A DNA stretch of 64,000 nucleotides from Oligoflexia bacterium (lineage in GTDB: Bacteria; Bdellovibrionota; Bacteriovoracia; Bacteriovoracales; Bacteriovoracaceae), in the NCBI GenBank assembly GCA_015231955.1, contig JADGAN010000012.1, forward strand, positions 1 to 64,000, in the 5' to 3' direction. A program made the translations under genes and the position numbers. Of the stretch, positions 42,480 through 52,552 are shown one piece after another. Each line of letters begins with the position of its first letter. Positions within the stretch are counted from its first letter, which is position 1. The notes beneath the pieces are model-generated. The model was not told the DNA's origin. It did not search any database and was given only the letters and a program-made list of their open reading frames with translations.

Positions 42480-44863
42480 GTACCTCTTCCGTGCTTCCAG
42501 AGCGCATCCAAAAAATTAGAGAGAAATTTTTCACCACTAAACCCTCCATTTCTATCTACCGAGCGAAGGCCTTTACAGAGGTGGCCTCACAAAATCCTGG
42601 CATGCCCATTATGCTCATGCGAGCAAAGGCGATCTATCGAACGGCCGAGATCTTGCCTATCTATATTGATGAAGGAGAGCTGATCATTGGCCACCCCGGA
42701 GGAAAATCACGAGCAGGAGTTTTCTCTCCCGATGTTTGTTGGCGTTGGGTAGAGAAGGAACTTGATACTGTTCACCAAAGGGTACAAGACCCTTATGAGA
42801 TCTCTTCCGAGGATAAAAAGACGTTAAGAGAAGAGATCTTTCCTTTTTGGAAAGGACGCTCTGTCGATGAAAAGATCAATGCGGAGATGGCGGCGATCGG
42901 CATTCTCCCTATTACCTATGATAGTGGGGTGGTTGACTGTGAAGTCAAAACCGGAAGTGGTGGGGGAGACTTATCTCCAGGTTTTGGTAACATTCTCTTT
43001 CACAAAGGTTACGCGGGCATTAAGAGGAGTGCTGAAGAGAATTTGAAAAACTACTCCATGTCTTGCGCAAGCGATATTGATTGCATCTATTTTCTACAAG
43101 CAGTGGTGATGGTTTGTGATGCCATGATCTTGCTCGGTAAGCGTTACTCTGCTTTAGCACAAGCTTGTGCGGAGAGAGAGAGCAATCCCAAGAGAAAGGG
43201 CGAATTACTTGCTTTGGCAGAAATATGTGCACACATTCCGGCCTATCCTCCACGCTCTTTCCATGAGGCCTTGCAGATGATTTGGTTTGGGCAAATCTCG
43301 ATCTATTTAGAAGAGAACACCTCTGGTACCTCCCCAGGAAGAGTCGATCAATACGTCTATCCCTATTTGAAGAGCGATCTAGAGAGTAAAAGAGTGACCC
43401 AAGAAGAGGCGAGGGAGCTGCTTTACTGTTTTCTCATGAAGTTTAATGAAATTCCCTGGCCACTAAGTGAGGCCGGTGCTTACTACTTTGCTGGTTATAT
43501 TCCCTTCTTTAACCTTGTTGTCGGCGGGCAAACCACTCAAGGCAAAGATGCAACTAATGATCTCTCCTATATGATTTTAGAGTGTGTTAAAACACTCAAG
43601 ATGTACCAACCCTCCCTGGCGGCGCGTATTCATAACAATACACCGCAAGCGTTCCTCATAGAGATCACCGATGTGGTCTCCAAAGGTTTAGGCTTTCCCG
43701 CTTTGCACTTTGATGACCCCACCATTAAGATGTTGCTCTCTCGAGGCATCTCCCTTGAGGACGCTCGCGATTATTGTCTTATGGGATGTGTGGAGCCTTA
43801 TGTGCATGGTAAGCTTTTTAGATGGACCTCGGCGGTGTATACCAATTTTCCGGTGGCCATTGAGTTTGCACTTACAAATGGAGTGCTTCGTTCCACTGGT
43901 AAAAGTTTAGGCAAGGCCACGGGAGCACTTTCCTCTTTTAAAAATTTTTTAGAGTTTGAAGTTGCAGTGAAAAAGCAGCTCGATCACATCATTGAAGTTT
44001 CAGCAATTGCCACTTTAGTGAGTCAGCGAGCACACCGGGATATTCTCCCCAAACCCATGAGTTCGGCAATCGTCGAGGGGTGTGTGGAGAGTGCTCGCGA
44101 TATTATGCAAGGAGGGGCCAAATACAACTCGGGGCCTGGGATGGTTTTTGTGGGTCTTGCCGATTATGCCAATTCCATGGCGGCGATCAAGCGGATTGTC
44201 TTTGAAGAGCAGCGCTTCTCTTTAACCGAACTATCCACCGCTTTAGCGGCCAATTTCGAAGGATACCCTGAGATAGAGCGTGCTTGCCTTGCTGCTCTTA
44301 AGTATGGCAACGATCACGATGAAGTGGATCTCTTGGCCGCTGACGTACTTGATTACGTCTCTAAGCGCGCCAATCAGTATCGGGGCCTTTACGCGAACAT
44401 GGAGCTAGGAACACTCTCTGTCACCACGAATATTCCTCAAGGAAAAGTGGTTAGCGCGCTTCCTAGTGGACGCCGTGCCGGTATGCCTCTTGCTGACGGG
44501 ATTGGCCCTGCTCAAGGAACTGATATCAGTGGGCCAACGGCGGCGATTAAATCGGTGGATAAACTTAATCACGAATCCACCTCGGTGGGGACACTTTTTA
44601 ATATGAAGTTACACCCTAACCTTTTAAAGAGTGATCGTGGCAAGGCCAATTTTATGGCCTTAGTGCGGGCGCATAATCAGCTGGGCGGATCGCAAATTCA
44701 ATTTAACTGCATCTCGAGGGAAGAGCTCTTAGATGCACAAGCTAATCCACAAAAATATCGATCGCTAATCGTGCGTGTCTCTGGCTATAGTGCTTTTTTT
44801 ACCGAGCTATGCAAAGAGGTTCAAGACGATATCATCAGCAGAACAGAACAAAAGCAGTGGTAA
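42476..44863 (+). CDS. Glycyl-radical enzyme, eliminase/dehydratase type
   Basis: A 795-residue glycyl radical enzyme. The radical-bearing Gly770 is in RVSGYSAFF and the active-site Cys438 and Glu440 are in MGCVEP. Pyruvate formate-lyase has two adjacent cysteines there, so this is not PFL; the Cys-Val-Glu pattern is that of diol dehydratases, choline or isethionate lyases and hydroxyproline dehydratase. The segment after it (HGKLFRWTSAVY) lacks the common KTDG pattern, so the substrate is not clear. GGAG lies before the ATG. The enzyme is oxygen-sensitive, so the host lives at least partly anoxically. Confidence 0.9.
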   Translation: MSTSSVLPERIQKIREKFFTTKPSISIYRAKAFTEVASQNPGMPIMLMRAKAIYRTAEILPIYIDEGELIIGHPGGKSRAGVFSPDVCWRWVEKELDTVHQRVQDPYEISSEDKKTLREEIFPFWKGRSVDEKINAEMAAIGILPITYDSGVVDCEVKTGSGGGDLSPGFGNILFHKGYAGIKRSAEENLKNYSMSCASDIDCIYFLQAVVMVCDAMILLGKRYSALAQACAERESNPKRKGELLALAEICAHIPAYPPRSFHEALQMIWFGQISIYLEENTSGTSPGRVDQYVYPYLKSDLESKRVTQEEARELLYCFLMKFNEIPWPLSEAGAYYFAGYIPFFNLVVGGQTTQGKDATNDLSYMILECVKTLKMYQPSLAARIHNNTPQAFLIEITDVVSKGLGFPALHFDDPTIKMLLSRGISLEDARDYCLMGCVEPYVHGKLFRWTSAVYTNFPVAIEFALTNGVLRSTGKSLGKATGALSSFKNFLEFEVAVKKQLDHIIEVSAIATLVSQRAHRDILPKPMSSAIVEGCVESARDIMQGGAKYNSGPGMVFVGLADYANSMAAIKRIVFEEQRFSLTELSTALAANFEGYPEIERACLAALKYGNDHDEVDLLAADVLDYVSKRANQYRGLYANMELGTLSVTTNIPQGKVVSALPSGRRAGMPLADGIGPAQGTDISGPTAAIKSVDKLNHESTSVGTLFNMKLHPNLLKSDRGKANFMALVRAHNQLGGSQIQFNCISREELLDAQANPQKYRSLIVRVSGYSAFFTELCKEVQDDIISRTEQKQW

Positions 44864-45122
44864 TACGCAAAGATTTTTAGTGTATCCCTTTCTCTATAGT
44901 GTAGTGATAAATTCTGCTCCTAATTATCGCACTTCTGTTAAATATTCTTGACGAATGAATCTATTATCTTCTGCCTACTACCTGAGTGAAAATATCAACA
45001 AAAGATGTTGGGAAATTTTAGATCTTTATGCTTTTAAAAGGGGTGATTGAACGTTAACGTTTGAAATTCAAAAAATTGTTAGATTTTGATTAAAGAAAAA
45101 AAAGAGAAGAGGTTTAGTATTT

Positions 45123-45632
45123 ATGGCACTAATAAAACCACTTAGAGGGATTACTCCAACTTGGGGAGAGGAGTGTTACTTTGCAGAGAATGCCACCATC
45201 ATTGGTGATGTGACGATGGGTCGTGGATGTAGTGTTTGGTTTCATACGGTGATTAGGGGCGATGTGCACTCGATACGCATTGGGGATAGGTGTAGCATTC
45301 AAGATGGTGCTGTCATTCATTGCACTTATCAGAAGGCAAGTACCGTGATTGGTAATGAGGTAACGGTTGGTCATCGAGCGATTATTCATGGGGCGGTGGT
45401 AGAGGACCTGGTGCTGATTGGAATGGGGGCGATCGTGCTCGATCATGCTGTGGTTAAAAGTGGCTCGATTGTGGCGGCGGGAGCGGTGGTACGAGAAGGA
45501 AGTGTGCTAGAGAGCGGGGCCCTCTATGCAGGGGTTCCTGCAAAAAAGATTAAGATGCTTGATGAAGAGGATCTGGCGATGATTAAAAGGCTCGCCAAGA
45601 ATTATATTACTTACACCTCTTGGTATAAATAG
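45123..45632 (+). CDS. Gamma-carbonic-anhydrase-like hexapeptide-repeat protein
   Basis: A 169-residue left-handed beta-helix protein with hexapeptide repeats. Three zinc-ligand histidines are visible in DGAVIHC, VTVGHRA and IIHGAVV, as in gamma-type carbonic anhydrases/YrdA. It would bind a metal and hydrate CO2, though many family members have no proven activity. GAGG precedes the ATG. Confidence 0.85.
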   Translation: MALIKPLRGITPTWGEECYFAENATIIGDVTMGRGCSVWFHTVIRGDVHSIRIGDRCSIQDGAVIHCTYQKASTVIGNEVTVGHRAIIHGAVVEDLVLIGMGAIVLDHAVVKSGSIVAAGAVVREGSVLESGALYAGVPAKKIKMLDEEDLAMIKRLAKNYITYTSWYK

Positions 45633-45657
45633 GTAAACCGTGAGGGAAGGAGAGTTG

Positions 45658-46968
45658 ATGGGAATGAGAGCTATACAAGGATTACTTTTTTTAAGTTTGT
45701 TTTTAGTGGTGCAGAGTATTTGGGCGCAAAATTTTAAAGTGAGTAGTGATGGAGAATTAAGCTTTTATCAGAAGAGCGGGCAGAGGGCCTTGGTGAAAGA
45801 GTATGCGGGAAAAATTGTGGTCGATGGCAGTAGTGGAGAGGTGCTTTATCAAGGAAGAGTGGTAGGAGACCTCGATTTTTTTTCTGGGAGACTTATTTTA
45901 TGTCAGGAGCAATTTGCGAATGAGTGCGAGCTCTCTTTTGGAAAGAAAGTGGAAGAGGGAAAGAGTGTGCAGTCGGTGGAGTTAAGTTTGAAAGAGCATG
46001 GCCATCAAAAGGGTATAGGTACTTCATTTAATGCTCTTGACCGTTATGTGTACGCTTCTCCTAATCAAGAGGAGGGCGGCACTTGTCTTTATATGGCATC
46101 TACCGGTGCCATGGAGATTTTACTTAATAAGCATCGTGCTTCGACTACTCGTAGTTATGATGGAGTAAGCGATCTCTCTGAGCGTTTTTTGATGAGCTTA
46201 GAGGTACCAGGAGGTTATCTTGGTGATTGGCGAACCGATACTATTCTTAGTTTTAACTATCGAGGAAAGGCACTGTTAAATCGCGACTATCGTTATACTA
46301 AGGGATGGTATAAAGGAGATGAGACAACAGGTAATGTTACACGCGCGAGTGCGAAGGAGAGGGGTGCCAAGTATGGAACTTATTACAACTGGGTTAATGA
46401 TTACGATTTTAGACGTAATCGAGAGATTGATAGCAAACTCATCAGCGTGCCAAAGATTGCAAGAGATTTAATTTTTGTGGATCCCGCACACGATCAGTGG
46501 AATGTAGGGGTTATGGATAGTAGTGTGATTGAAAAAATCAAGAGTTCGCTTAGGAGGAAAAATGCTCCCGTCTTAATCATCTATAACCACTATGCTTATT
46601 GGCATGCAGTTTTAATTGTGGGGTATGATGACGAGCAAGCAGTAAATGGTTGTGCCTTTGTCAATAGCTGGAAGCAGTATATGGCCAAGGAGGCGAGGGC
46701 AAGCGTAGCGCGTGGAAAAAGGTTCCAAAGGTATATCGCTCAAGTGAATAATTCTATCGCCAAAAATGGCGGGTGTAGTAGCAAAGGGGTTTTTTATGTA
46801 CGTGATTCCATTTACGATGGAGTAGAGGAGCCTATCTATGACTACGATCCGGCAAAAGTTGGAGAAGAGACCCGCTACTCCAAGCGGATTATTTTGCGTT
46901 CCTACGACTGGGCCAAGTATCTTGGTAATCACGCCTACGTCATTTATAGTCAAGAGCAAAGTCGTTGA
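45658..46968 (+). CDS. Secreted papain-like (C1-family) cysteine protease
   Basis: A 436-residue exported protein; an AAGGAG site favours the ATG at 45658. A signal peptide (LLFLSLFLVVQSIWAQ) is followed by a prodomain-like region. The catalytic triad is Cys in NQEEGGTCLYMA near 141, His in WHAVLIVGYDDE near 318 and Asn in CAFVNSW, with the oxyanion Gln just before the Cys. It is 25 bp after the carbonic anhydrase-like gene. It may degrade extracellular or prey protein. Confidence 0.78.
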   Translation: MGMRAIQGLLFLSLFLVVQSIWAQNFKVSSDGELSFYQKSGQRALVKEYAGKIVVDGSSGEVLYQGRVVGDLDFFSGRLILCQEQFANECELSFGKKVEEGKSVQSVELSLKEHGHQKGIGTSFNALDRYVYASPNQEEGGTCLYMASTGAMEILLNKHRASTTRSYDGVSDLSERFLMSLEVPGGYLGDWRTDTILSFNYRGKALLNRDYRYTKGWYKGDETTGNVTRASAKERGAKYGTYYNWVNDYDFRRNREIDSKLISVPKIARDLIFVDPAHDQWNVGVMDSSVIEKIKSSLRRKNAPVLIIYNHYAYWHAVLIVGYDDEQAVNGCAFVNSWKQYMAKEARASVARGKRFQRYIAQVNNSIAKNGGCSSKGVFYVRDSIYDGVEEPIYDYDPAKVGEETRYSKRIILRSYDWAKYLGNHAYVIYSQEQSR

Positions 46969-46984
46969 CAATCATTAATGATTG
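46965..46984. promoter_or_regulatory. Palindrome with -35-like element upstream of hutH
   Basis: CAATCATTAATGATTG (46969-46984) is a perfect 16-bp palindrome. TTGACA (46965-46970) overlaps it, and the protease stop codon also lies there. It is about 90 bases before hutH. It may be an operator, but no good -10 follows at 17 bases. Confidence 0.4.
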
Positions 46985-47070
46985 AAGTTACGCTTCTTGT
47001 GAAGTTAAACAAGATCAATTAAAAAACAATCACTCAATATCAGTTATTATTTTTTTCATTGGAGAAGATT

Positions 47071-48633
47071 ATGGCAGTCAATGTAACTGGAAAAAGCCTT
47101 ACAATCGAAGATCTCGTTAAAGTGGCGCGTGACTATGAACAAGTTACTCTGGATGCAGCGGCCGTAGAAAGAATTAAAAAGTGCAGAAGCATGCTGGAGA
47201 AAAAAATTGTTGCACGTGAGATTATGTATGGCGTGAATACAGGAATTGGAGAGTTTTCCGAGATCGTTTTAAGCGATGAGCAGGTAAAGCAATTTCAAAA
47301 ATATTTAATCTATAATCACTCCGCGGGAATTGGAGCACCAGCACCGATTGACCACGTGAGGGCGGCGATGCTTGCACGAATTAATGTGCACGCTAATGGA
47401 CACTCTGGGTGTCGTCCCGTGATTACTCAGACTTTGGTGGAAATGTTAAATAAGCGCGTGACTCCTTTAGTGTGCGAGAAAGGATCGGTGGGGGCCTGTG
47501 GTGACTTATCACCAATGAGTCAGATTGCGCTAGCGCTGATGGGAGAAGGGGAGTGCTTTTATAATGGTGTACGCATGCCTTCAAGCGATGCTTTAAGAAA
47601 AGCTGCAATTACTCCAGTGGTGCTTGAAGCAAGAGATGGACTGGCTACTATCAATGGTAGCAACCTCTTAAATGCTATTGCTGCACTTTCCATTTACGAT
47701 TGTGAAAGGTGGATTAAGCAAGCTGAAATTTGTGCAGCAATGACCCTGGAAGCCTTGCTTGCAAACTTAAAACCGTATGACCTTCGCCTTCACCAGCTGC
47801 GTGGCTTTGGCGGTTCAGTCACTTCAGCGGCCAACATTATGAAGGTGATTGAGGGTAGCGATCTACAGACTGGAAAATTAAAAGTCAAAGTGCAAGATGC
47901 TTACTCTATGCGCTCGACTCCACAAGTGATTGGGGCCGCTCGTGATCACCTTCAATACGCAAGAAAGCAGGTGGAAATTGAGCTAAACGGTGTCGGTGAT
48001 AATCCTATCTTCTTACCCGATGAAGATATAGTGCTTACAGGTGCAAATTTCCAAGGGACTCCCGTGAGTTTGCCGATGGATCTTGTGGGAGCATCGATCT
48101 GTATGATCTCTGTGCTTTCGGAGCGCAGGTTGAATCGTTTGTTAAATCCTGCTTTAAGTGTGGGGCTGCCTGCTTTCTTAACTAAGGGTGCAGGGATGTT
48201 CTCTGGCCATATGTTAAGCCAATACACCGCTGGTATGCTTATTGTTGAACAGCGAATTCTCTCCACCCCAGCATCGGTTCAGTCAATTCCTGCGGCCGCG
48301 GATCAAGAAGATTTTGTAAGTATGGGGATGAACACTTCACTAAAACTTCGACAAATTTTAGAAAATGCCAATGGTGTTTTAGGAATTGAGTTTATTGCTG
48401 CTGCTCAAGCACTCGACTTCCGTGAATTTACTTTTGGCCGTGGCACGAAGGCGGCACACGCCTGTGTTCGTCAAGTGGTAGAGCACCTGGAGGAGGATCG
48501 TCCACTCTTTGTTGATCACAACAATATGATGGAAGCGGTTCGTACCAATGCAATCCTTTGTGCAGTGGAGAGTGAGATTGGAGCACTTCAGACCTACTAT
48601 AAAGTGGACACTGTTTTAACTCCTGTTTGGTAA
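47071..48633 (+). CDS. hutH: Aromatic amino-acid ammonia-lyase (HutH-like), MIO triad Ala-Cys-Gly
   Basis: A 520-residue MIO-dependent lyase of the HAL/PAL/TAL family. It matches histidine ammonia-lyase best (YNHSAGIG, QDAYSMRSTPQVIGA, NNMMEAVRTNAI). The cofactor-forming triad, normally Ala-Ser-Gly, reads Ala142-Cys143-Gly144 (GSVGACGDLSPMSQ); the DNA is unambiguous (GCC TGT GGT). The conserved HAL motif QEDHVSMG reads QEDFVSMG. GGAG precedes the ATG at 47071. No hutU or hutI is adjacent, so it may use histidine or another aromatic amino acid. Confidence 0.85.
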   Translation: MAVNVTGKSLTIEDLVKVARDYEQVTLDAAAVERIKKCRSMLEKKIVAREIMYGVNTGIGEFSEIVLSDEQVKQFQKYLIYNHSAGIGAPAPIDHVRAAMLARINVHANGHSGCRPVITQTLVEMLNKRVTPLVCEKGSVGACGDLSPMSQIALALMGEGECFYNGVRMPSSDALRKAAITPVVLEARDGLATINGSNLLNAIAALSIYDCERWIKQAEICAAMTLEALLANLKPYDLRLHQLRGFGGSVTSAANIMKVIEGSDLQTGKLKVKVQDAYSMRSTPQVIGAARDHLQYARKQVEIELNGVGDNPIFLPDEDIVLTGANFQGTPVSLPMDLVGASICMISVLSERRLNRLLNPALSVGLPAFLTKGAGMFSGHMLSQYTAGMLIVEQRILSTPASVQSIPAAADQEDFVSMGMNTSLKLRQILENANGVLGIEFIAAAQALDFREFTFGRGTKAAHACVRQVVEHLEEDRPLFVDHNNMMEAVRTNAILCAVESEIGALQTYYKVDTVLTPVW

Positions 48634-48686
48634 ATCAAAAAACGATAATTAAAGTAAGTAAGTAAAGAATGAAGCGAGGTGTTCTT

Positions 48687-49388
48687 ATGAGCAAAAGTTT
48701 TGCAAAGTCCTCTTTGTATTTCAATTACTTCTTCTCCTCGATTGGAAAGAAGCAAGTGTTGGCAGTAACTGCAACTTTTTTATGCCTATTTACAATAGTT
48801 CACTTTATAGGCAATTTATTGATGTTTGCAGGCCCTCAATATTTTAACTGGTATGGGCATACCCTGGCATCAGGCCCTCTTTTGCCTCTAGCAGAGGGGC
48901 TGTTGCTGCTGCTTTTTTTATCACACGCTTCGCTTGGACTTTGGCTTGCTTGCGAGAACTATCGAGCTCGTCCAGAGCGCTATTATAAAAAGGTGCGAAG
49001 TGGTCGAGGAGCTACTTTTGCTTCTGCAACGATGCCGTTCACAGGCATACTGTTGCTGTTTTTTTTAGTGCTTCACCTCTTGCATTTTCGTTTTGGTCCT
49101 GTATACACCATTGTTTATGATGGCGTAGAGATGCGAGATTTCTATCGTTTGATGATTGAATTTTACGCCAATCCTTTAAACGTAGTGCTCTATTTGCTAT
49201 CGATGTGCCTTTTAAGCTTTCACCTGGGGCATGGAGTGCAATCAATCTTTCAAAGTTATGGATGGATTCATTCTAAGTACACTCCTTGGGTGAAACGTAT
49301 GGGCCTACTGATTGCTGTCTTTTTAGCAATAGGCTTCTCTAGCTTTCCGTTGTGGGCCTATCTCAAGCATGGTGTAGTTGGTTATTAA
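48687..49388 (+). CDS. sdhC: Succinate dehydrogenase cytochrome b558 subunit
   Basis: A 233-residue membrane subunit with five hydrophobic helices and several buried His residues likely to ligate heme ([26 protein letters not shown]). The single-chain, five-helix form is the b558 type of Bacillus/Wolinella complexes. GCGAGGTG precedes the ATG at 48687. It is first of sdhCAB, 54 bp after hutH. Confidence 0.88.
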   Translation: MSKSFAKSSLYFNYFFSSIGKKQVLAVTATFLCLFTIVHFIGNLLMFAGPQYFNWYGHTLASGPLLPLAEGLLLLLFLSHASLGLWLACENYRARPERYYKKVRSGRGATFASATMPFTGILLLFFLVLHLLHFRFGPVYTIVYDGVEMRDFYRLMIEFYANPLNVVLYLLSMCLLSFHLGHGVQSIFQSYGWIHSKYTPWVKRMGLLIAVFLAIGFSSFPLWAYLKHGVVGY

Positions 49389-49416
49389 TCAAAATGAAAA
49401 TGAAGGAGATATTGAT

Positions 49417-51348
49417 ATGTTTAAGTTAGATGCAAAAATACCAGAAGGTCCCATTCAAGAGAAGTGGGATCGCTACCGCTTTCAATTAAAGTTGGTCAAT
49501 CCCGCCAATAAAAGAAAGTATAGCGTGATTGTGATTGGAACGGGGTTAGCAGGGGCCTCGGCCTCTGCCAGCTTGGCAGAGCTTGGTTATAATGTGCAAA
49601 CTTTTTGTATTTCCGACTCCCCAAGAAGGGCACACTCTATTGCTGCTCAAGGTGGGATTAACGCTGCTAAAAATTATCCCAATGATGGCGACTCTGTTTG
49701 GCGCCTCTTTTACGATACCGTTAAGGGCGGTGACTATCGCTCTCGTGAAGCAAACGTCTATCGCTTGGCCCAAGTTTCCAACAACATCATCGATCAGTGT
49801 GTGGCGCAAGGGGTGCCCTTTGCACGCGACTATGGAGGGACGCTTGCTAACCGCTCTTTTGGAGGTGCACAAGTTTCTCGCACCTTCTATGCTCGCGGGC
49901 AGACGGGACAACAGCTGCTTCTTGGTGCCTATCAAGCGATGATGAGGCAAGTAGGTATGGGAAAGGTGCAACTTTTCACTCGTCGTGAGATGCTAAACTT
50001 GGTGGTGATCGATGGTCGCGCCCGAGGAGTGGTGATTCGTAATCTGGTTACCGGTGAACTTGAACACTACGTTGCGGATGCTGTGATCTTGGCCAGCGGT
50101 GGCTATTCAACCGTTTACTACCTTTCAACCAATGCGATGAACTCTAACTGCAGTGGTATTTGGCGTGCTCACAAAAAAGGTGCAGGCCTTGCTAATCCTT
50201 GCTTTACCCAAATTCATCCCACCTGTATTCCTATGAGCAGCGATCACCAATCGAAACTTACACTTATGAGTGAGTCGCTTCGCAATGATGGCCGCGTGTG
50301 GGTACCTAAACGTGCAGGCGATAATCGTCCTCCAGCAGAAATTCCAGAGGAGGAGCGAGACTACTATTTAGAGCGCATCTATCCTAGCTTTGGAAACTTA
50401 GTCCCAAGAGATGTGGCCTCTAGAAATGCTAAACTACAGTGTGATGCGGGCAAAGGTGTAGGCGCAACCAAGCGTGCGGTTTATCTCGATTTCGCTTCGG
50501 CGATCGCACGCGATGGCGCCGACAGCATTCGTAAAAAATATGGAAATCTTTTTGAGATGTACGAGCGGATCACCGATGAGGATCCTTATAAGGCACCCAT
50601 GAGAATTTACCCCGCTGTTCACTATACGATGGGTGGACTTTGGGTTGATTACAATTTAATGAGCACGATCCCCGGACTTTTTGTTTTAGGAGAGGCCAAT
50701 TTTTCTGATCATGGTGCTAACCGCTTAGGGGCCTCTGCGCTGATGCAAGGGCTGGGCGATGGTTACTTTGTGATTCCTTATACCATTGGTAACTATTTGG
50801 CAGAGTTACCACTAGCAACGGTTGCAAATGGACGTCCCGAGAGTAAGCACCCCGCCTTTATGGCCGCGAATAAAGAGGTTCAAGAGGAGATCAATCGGAT
50901 TATCTCCGTTAAAGGCAAACGCTCCGTCTCCGACTTACACCGCGAACTGGGAAAGATCATGTGGGAAAAAGTGGGGATGGCCCGAAACGAAAAAGGCCTG
51001 AAAGAGGCGCTAACAGAGATCCCACGGTTACGAGAGGAGTTTCGAAGAAATTCCAAAGTTCCTGGGCGTGCTGACGATTTAAATCCAGAGATGGAGAAGG
51101 CGCTGCGAATGAACGATTATCTCGACCTTGGGGAGCTAATGGCCCGAGATGCGTTAGGCCGATTAGAGTCGTGTGGAGGCCACTTCAGAGAGGAGTCGCA
51201 AACGGCAGAGAGTGAGGCAAAACGCGATGATGAGAAACATTGTAATGTAGCAGTTTGGGAACATAAGGGCGAAGGGGCGCTTCCTGAAAGGCATGTGGAA
51301 GAGTTAAAGTTTGAAAATGTTCAACTTTCGCAACGTAGTTACAAATAA
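49417..51348 (+). CDS. sdhA: Succinate dehydrogenase/fumarate reductase flavoprotein subunit
   Basis: A 643-residue flavoprotein. The ATG at 49417 follows AAGGAG and lies just past the sdhC end. The FAD-binding motif [16 protein letters not shown] and the [16 protein letters not shown] segment, with the covalent-FAD His, are present, as are [11 protein letters not shown] and [18 protein letters not shown]. Which direction it runs in cells cannot be read from sequence. Confidence 0.95.
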   Translation: MFKLDAKIPEGPIQEKWDRYRFQLKLVNPANKRKYSVIVIGTGLAGASASASLAELGYNVQTFCISDSPRRAHSIAAQGGINAAKNYPNDGDSVWRLFYDTVKGGDYRSREANVYRLAQVSNNIIDQCVAQGVPFARDYGGTLANRSFGGAQVSRTFYARGQTGQQLLLGAYQAMMRQVGMGKVQLFTRREMLNLVVIDGRARGVVIRNLVTGELEHYVADAVILASGGYSTVYYLSTNAMNSNCSGIWRAHKKGAGLANPCFTQIHPTCIPMSSDHQSKLTLMSESLRNDGRVWVPKRAGDNRPPAEIPEEERDYYLERIYPSFGNLVPRDVASRNAKLQCDAGKGVGATKRAVYLDFASAIARDGADSIRKKYGNLFEMYERITDEDPYKAPMRIYPAVHYTMGGLWVDYNLMSTIPGLFVLGEANFSDHGANRLGASALMQGLGDGYFVIPYTIGNYLAELPLATVANGRPESKHPAFMAANKEVQEEINRIISVKGKRSVSDLHRELGKIMWEKVGMARNEKGLKEALTEIPRLREEFRRNSKVPGRADDLNPEMEKALRMNDYLDLGELMARDALGRLESCGGHFREESQTAESEAKRDDEKHCNVAVWEHKGEGALPERHVEELKFENVQLSQRSYK

Positions 51349-51397
51349 GTTTAAAGTTAAAGCAAAGCTATAGCTATAAAGAGAAGGAATAAAAAGT

Positions 51398-52192
51398 ATG
51401 AGCAGTAAAAATATGACAATTCACTTGAAAATCTGGAGACAAAAGTGTTGCAGCGAGAAGGGTAGGATGGAAAACTACACCTTAACCACCGTCTCACCCG
51501 ATATGTCCTTTTTAGAGATGCTCGACCTTTTAAATCAAGAGCTGATTGTAAAAGGGGAAGAACCGGTGGTTTTCGATCACGACTGTCGTGAAGGTATTTG
51601 TGGCGCTTGCTCTTTAATGATTAATGGTGAGCCCCATGGACCAGAGATGTTGACGACGAGCTGCCAGCTGCATATGAGAAAGTTTAAAGATGGTGACACC
51701 ATCGTTGTCGAGCCCTTTCGTGCCAAAGCTTTTCCAGTCATCCGCGATCTTGCTTGTGATCGTAGCGCCTTCGATAAGATTATTGCCTCTGGCGGTTTCA
51801 TCAGTGTGAACACGGGGAGTGGAGCAGAGGCCAATGCCACTTTAGTAAAGCAAGAGAGTGCTGAACTGGCAATGGATGCCGCGGCCTGCATTGGTTGTGG
51901 TGCTTGTGTGGCCGCGTGTAGTAATGCCTCGGCCATGCTCTTTGTGGCGGCAAAGGTCTCTCACCTGGGGTTGCTGCCTCAAGGCGATCCCGAGGCGAGT
52001 AAGCGCGTTTATAACATGGTTAAACGGATGGATGAACTTGGCTTTGGAAATTGTAGCAATGAGGGGGAGTGTGAAGCTGCTTGCCCCAAGGGAATTAAGA
52101 TCAGCAATATTGCTCGCATGAATCGCAAATTCCTTCTCTCCTCGCTTACTTCTGCTCCTGAAGAGGGTGGTGGCAAACAAGAGTGGAACTAG
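51398..52192 (+). CDS. sdhB: Succinate dehydrogenase/fumarate reductase iron-sulfur subunit
   Basis: A 264-residue iron-sulfur protein. The [2Fe-2S] site is [10 protein letters not shown] with a later Cys in TTSCQLH. The remaining clusters use [11 protein letters not shown] and [11 protein letters not shown]. It passes electrons from SdhA to the heme subunit. It is 50 bp after sdhA and its 3' end overlaps the next, opposing gene by 4 bp. Confidence 0.95.
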   Translation: MSSKNMTIHLKIWRQKCCSEKGRMENYTLTTVSPDMSFLEMLDLLNQELIVKGEEPVVFDHDCREGICGACSLMINGEPHGPEMLTTSCQLHMRKFKDGDTIVVEPFRAKAFPVIRDLACDRSAFDKIIASGGFISVNTGSGAEANATLVKQESAELAMDAAACIGCGACVAACSNASAMLFVAAKVSHLGLLPQGDPEASKRVYNMVKRMDELGFGNCSNEGECEAACPKGIKISNIARMNRKFLLSSLTSAPEEGGGKQEWN

Positions 52193-52452
52193 ATTCCGCT
52201 CCAACCGCCGCCGCTATCATCTGGGCCGCTATATCCGCCACCGCTATCATCGCTACTGCCTCCGCCACAAATTGGAACATCTCCGCTATCCCAGGTACGA
52301 CCATCATTGCCATTATCGGGGGAAACATCAATAGGATCAGGGGTGCTCGGAGAGTGATCGGGCATACTGCCACTGCCGTCACCACCGCCAGTAGCATAGG
52401 CGGCCACGTTTAGTGTTGTTAGTAGCAGGAAGGCGTAAATTAATTTTTTCAT
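52189..52452 (-). CDS. Small secreted Gly/Ser/Asp-rich protein
   Basis: An 87-residue exported protein with a signal peptide ([15 protein letters not shown]). The mature part is low-complexity, with repeated DDSGGG(Y/W)SG units and a single Cys. AGGAGA precedes the ATG. It converges with sdhB and shares 4 bp with it. Its composition suggests an unstructured surface or secreted peptide; function is unknown. Confidence 0.6.
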   Translation of the reverse strand: MKKLIYAFLLLTTLNVAAYATGGGDGSGSMPDHSPSTPDPIDVSPDNGNDGRTWDSGDVPICGGGSSDDSGGGYSGPDDSGGGWSGI

Positions 52453-52552
52453 GGTAAATTCTCCTGTTCATTTTGTGAAAAAAAGTTTTTTATCGAGGGA
52501 TCAGGGAAATTGCAATACAAAGAGCGACATGAAATAAGTGAGGAAAGTAAAA

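Noticed and set aside
42476-44863. Pyruvate formate-lyase (pflB)
   Set aside because: PFL has two adjacent active-site cysteines; here the site reads MGCVEP, the eliminase pattern.
44955-45050. A 31-residue ORF upstream of the gamma-carbonic-anhydrase gene
   Set aside because: It has no ribosome site and ordinary composition for intergenic DNA.
47071-48633. A complete histidine-utilisation operon
   Set aside because: No hutU, hutI or hutG is adjacent; only the lyase is present, next to sdhCAB.
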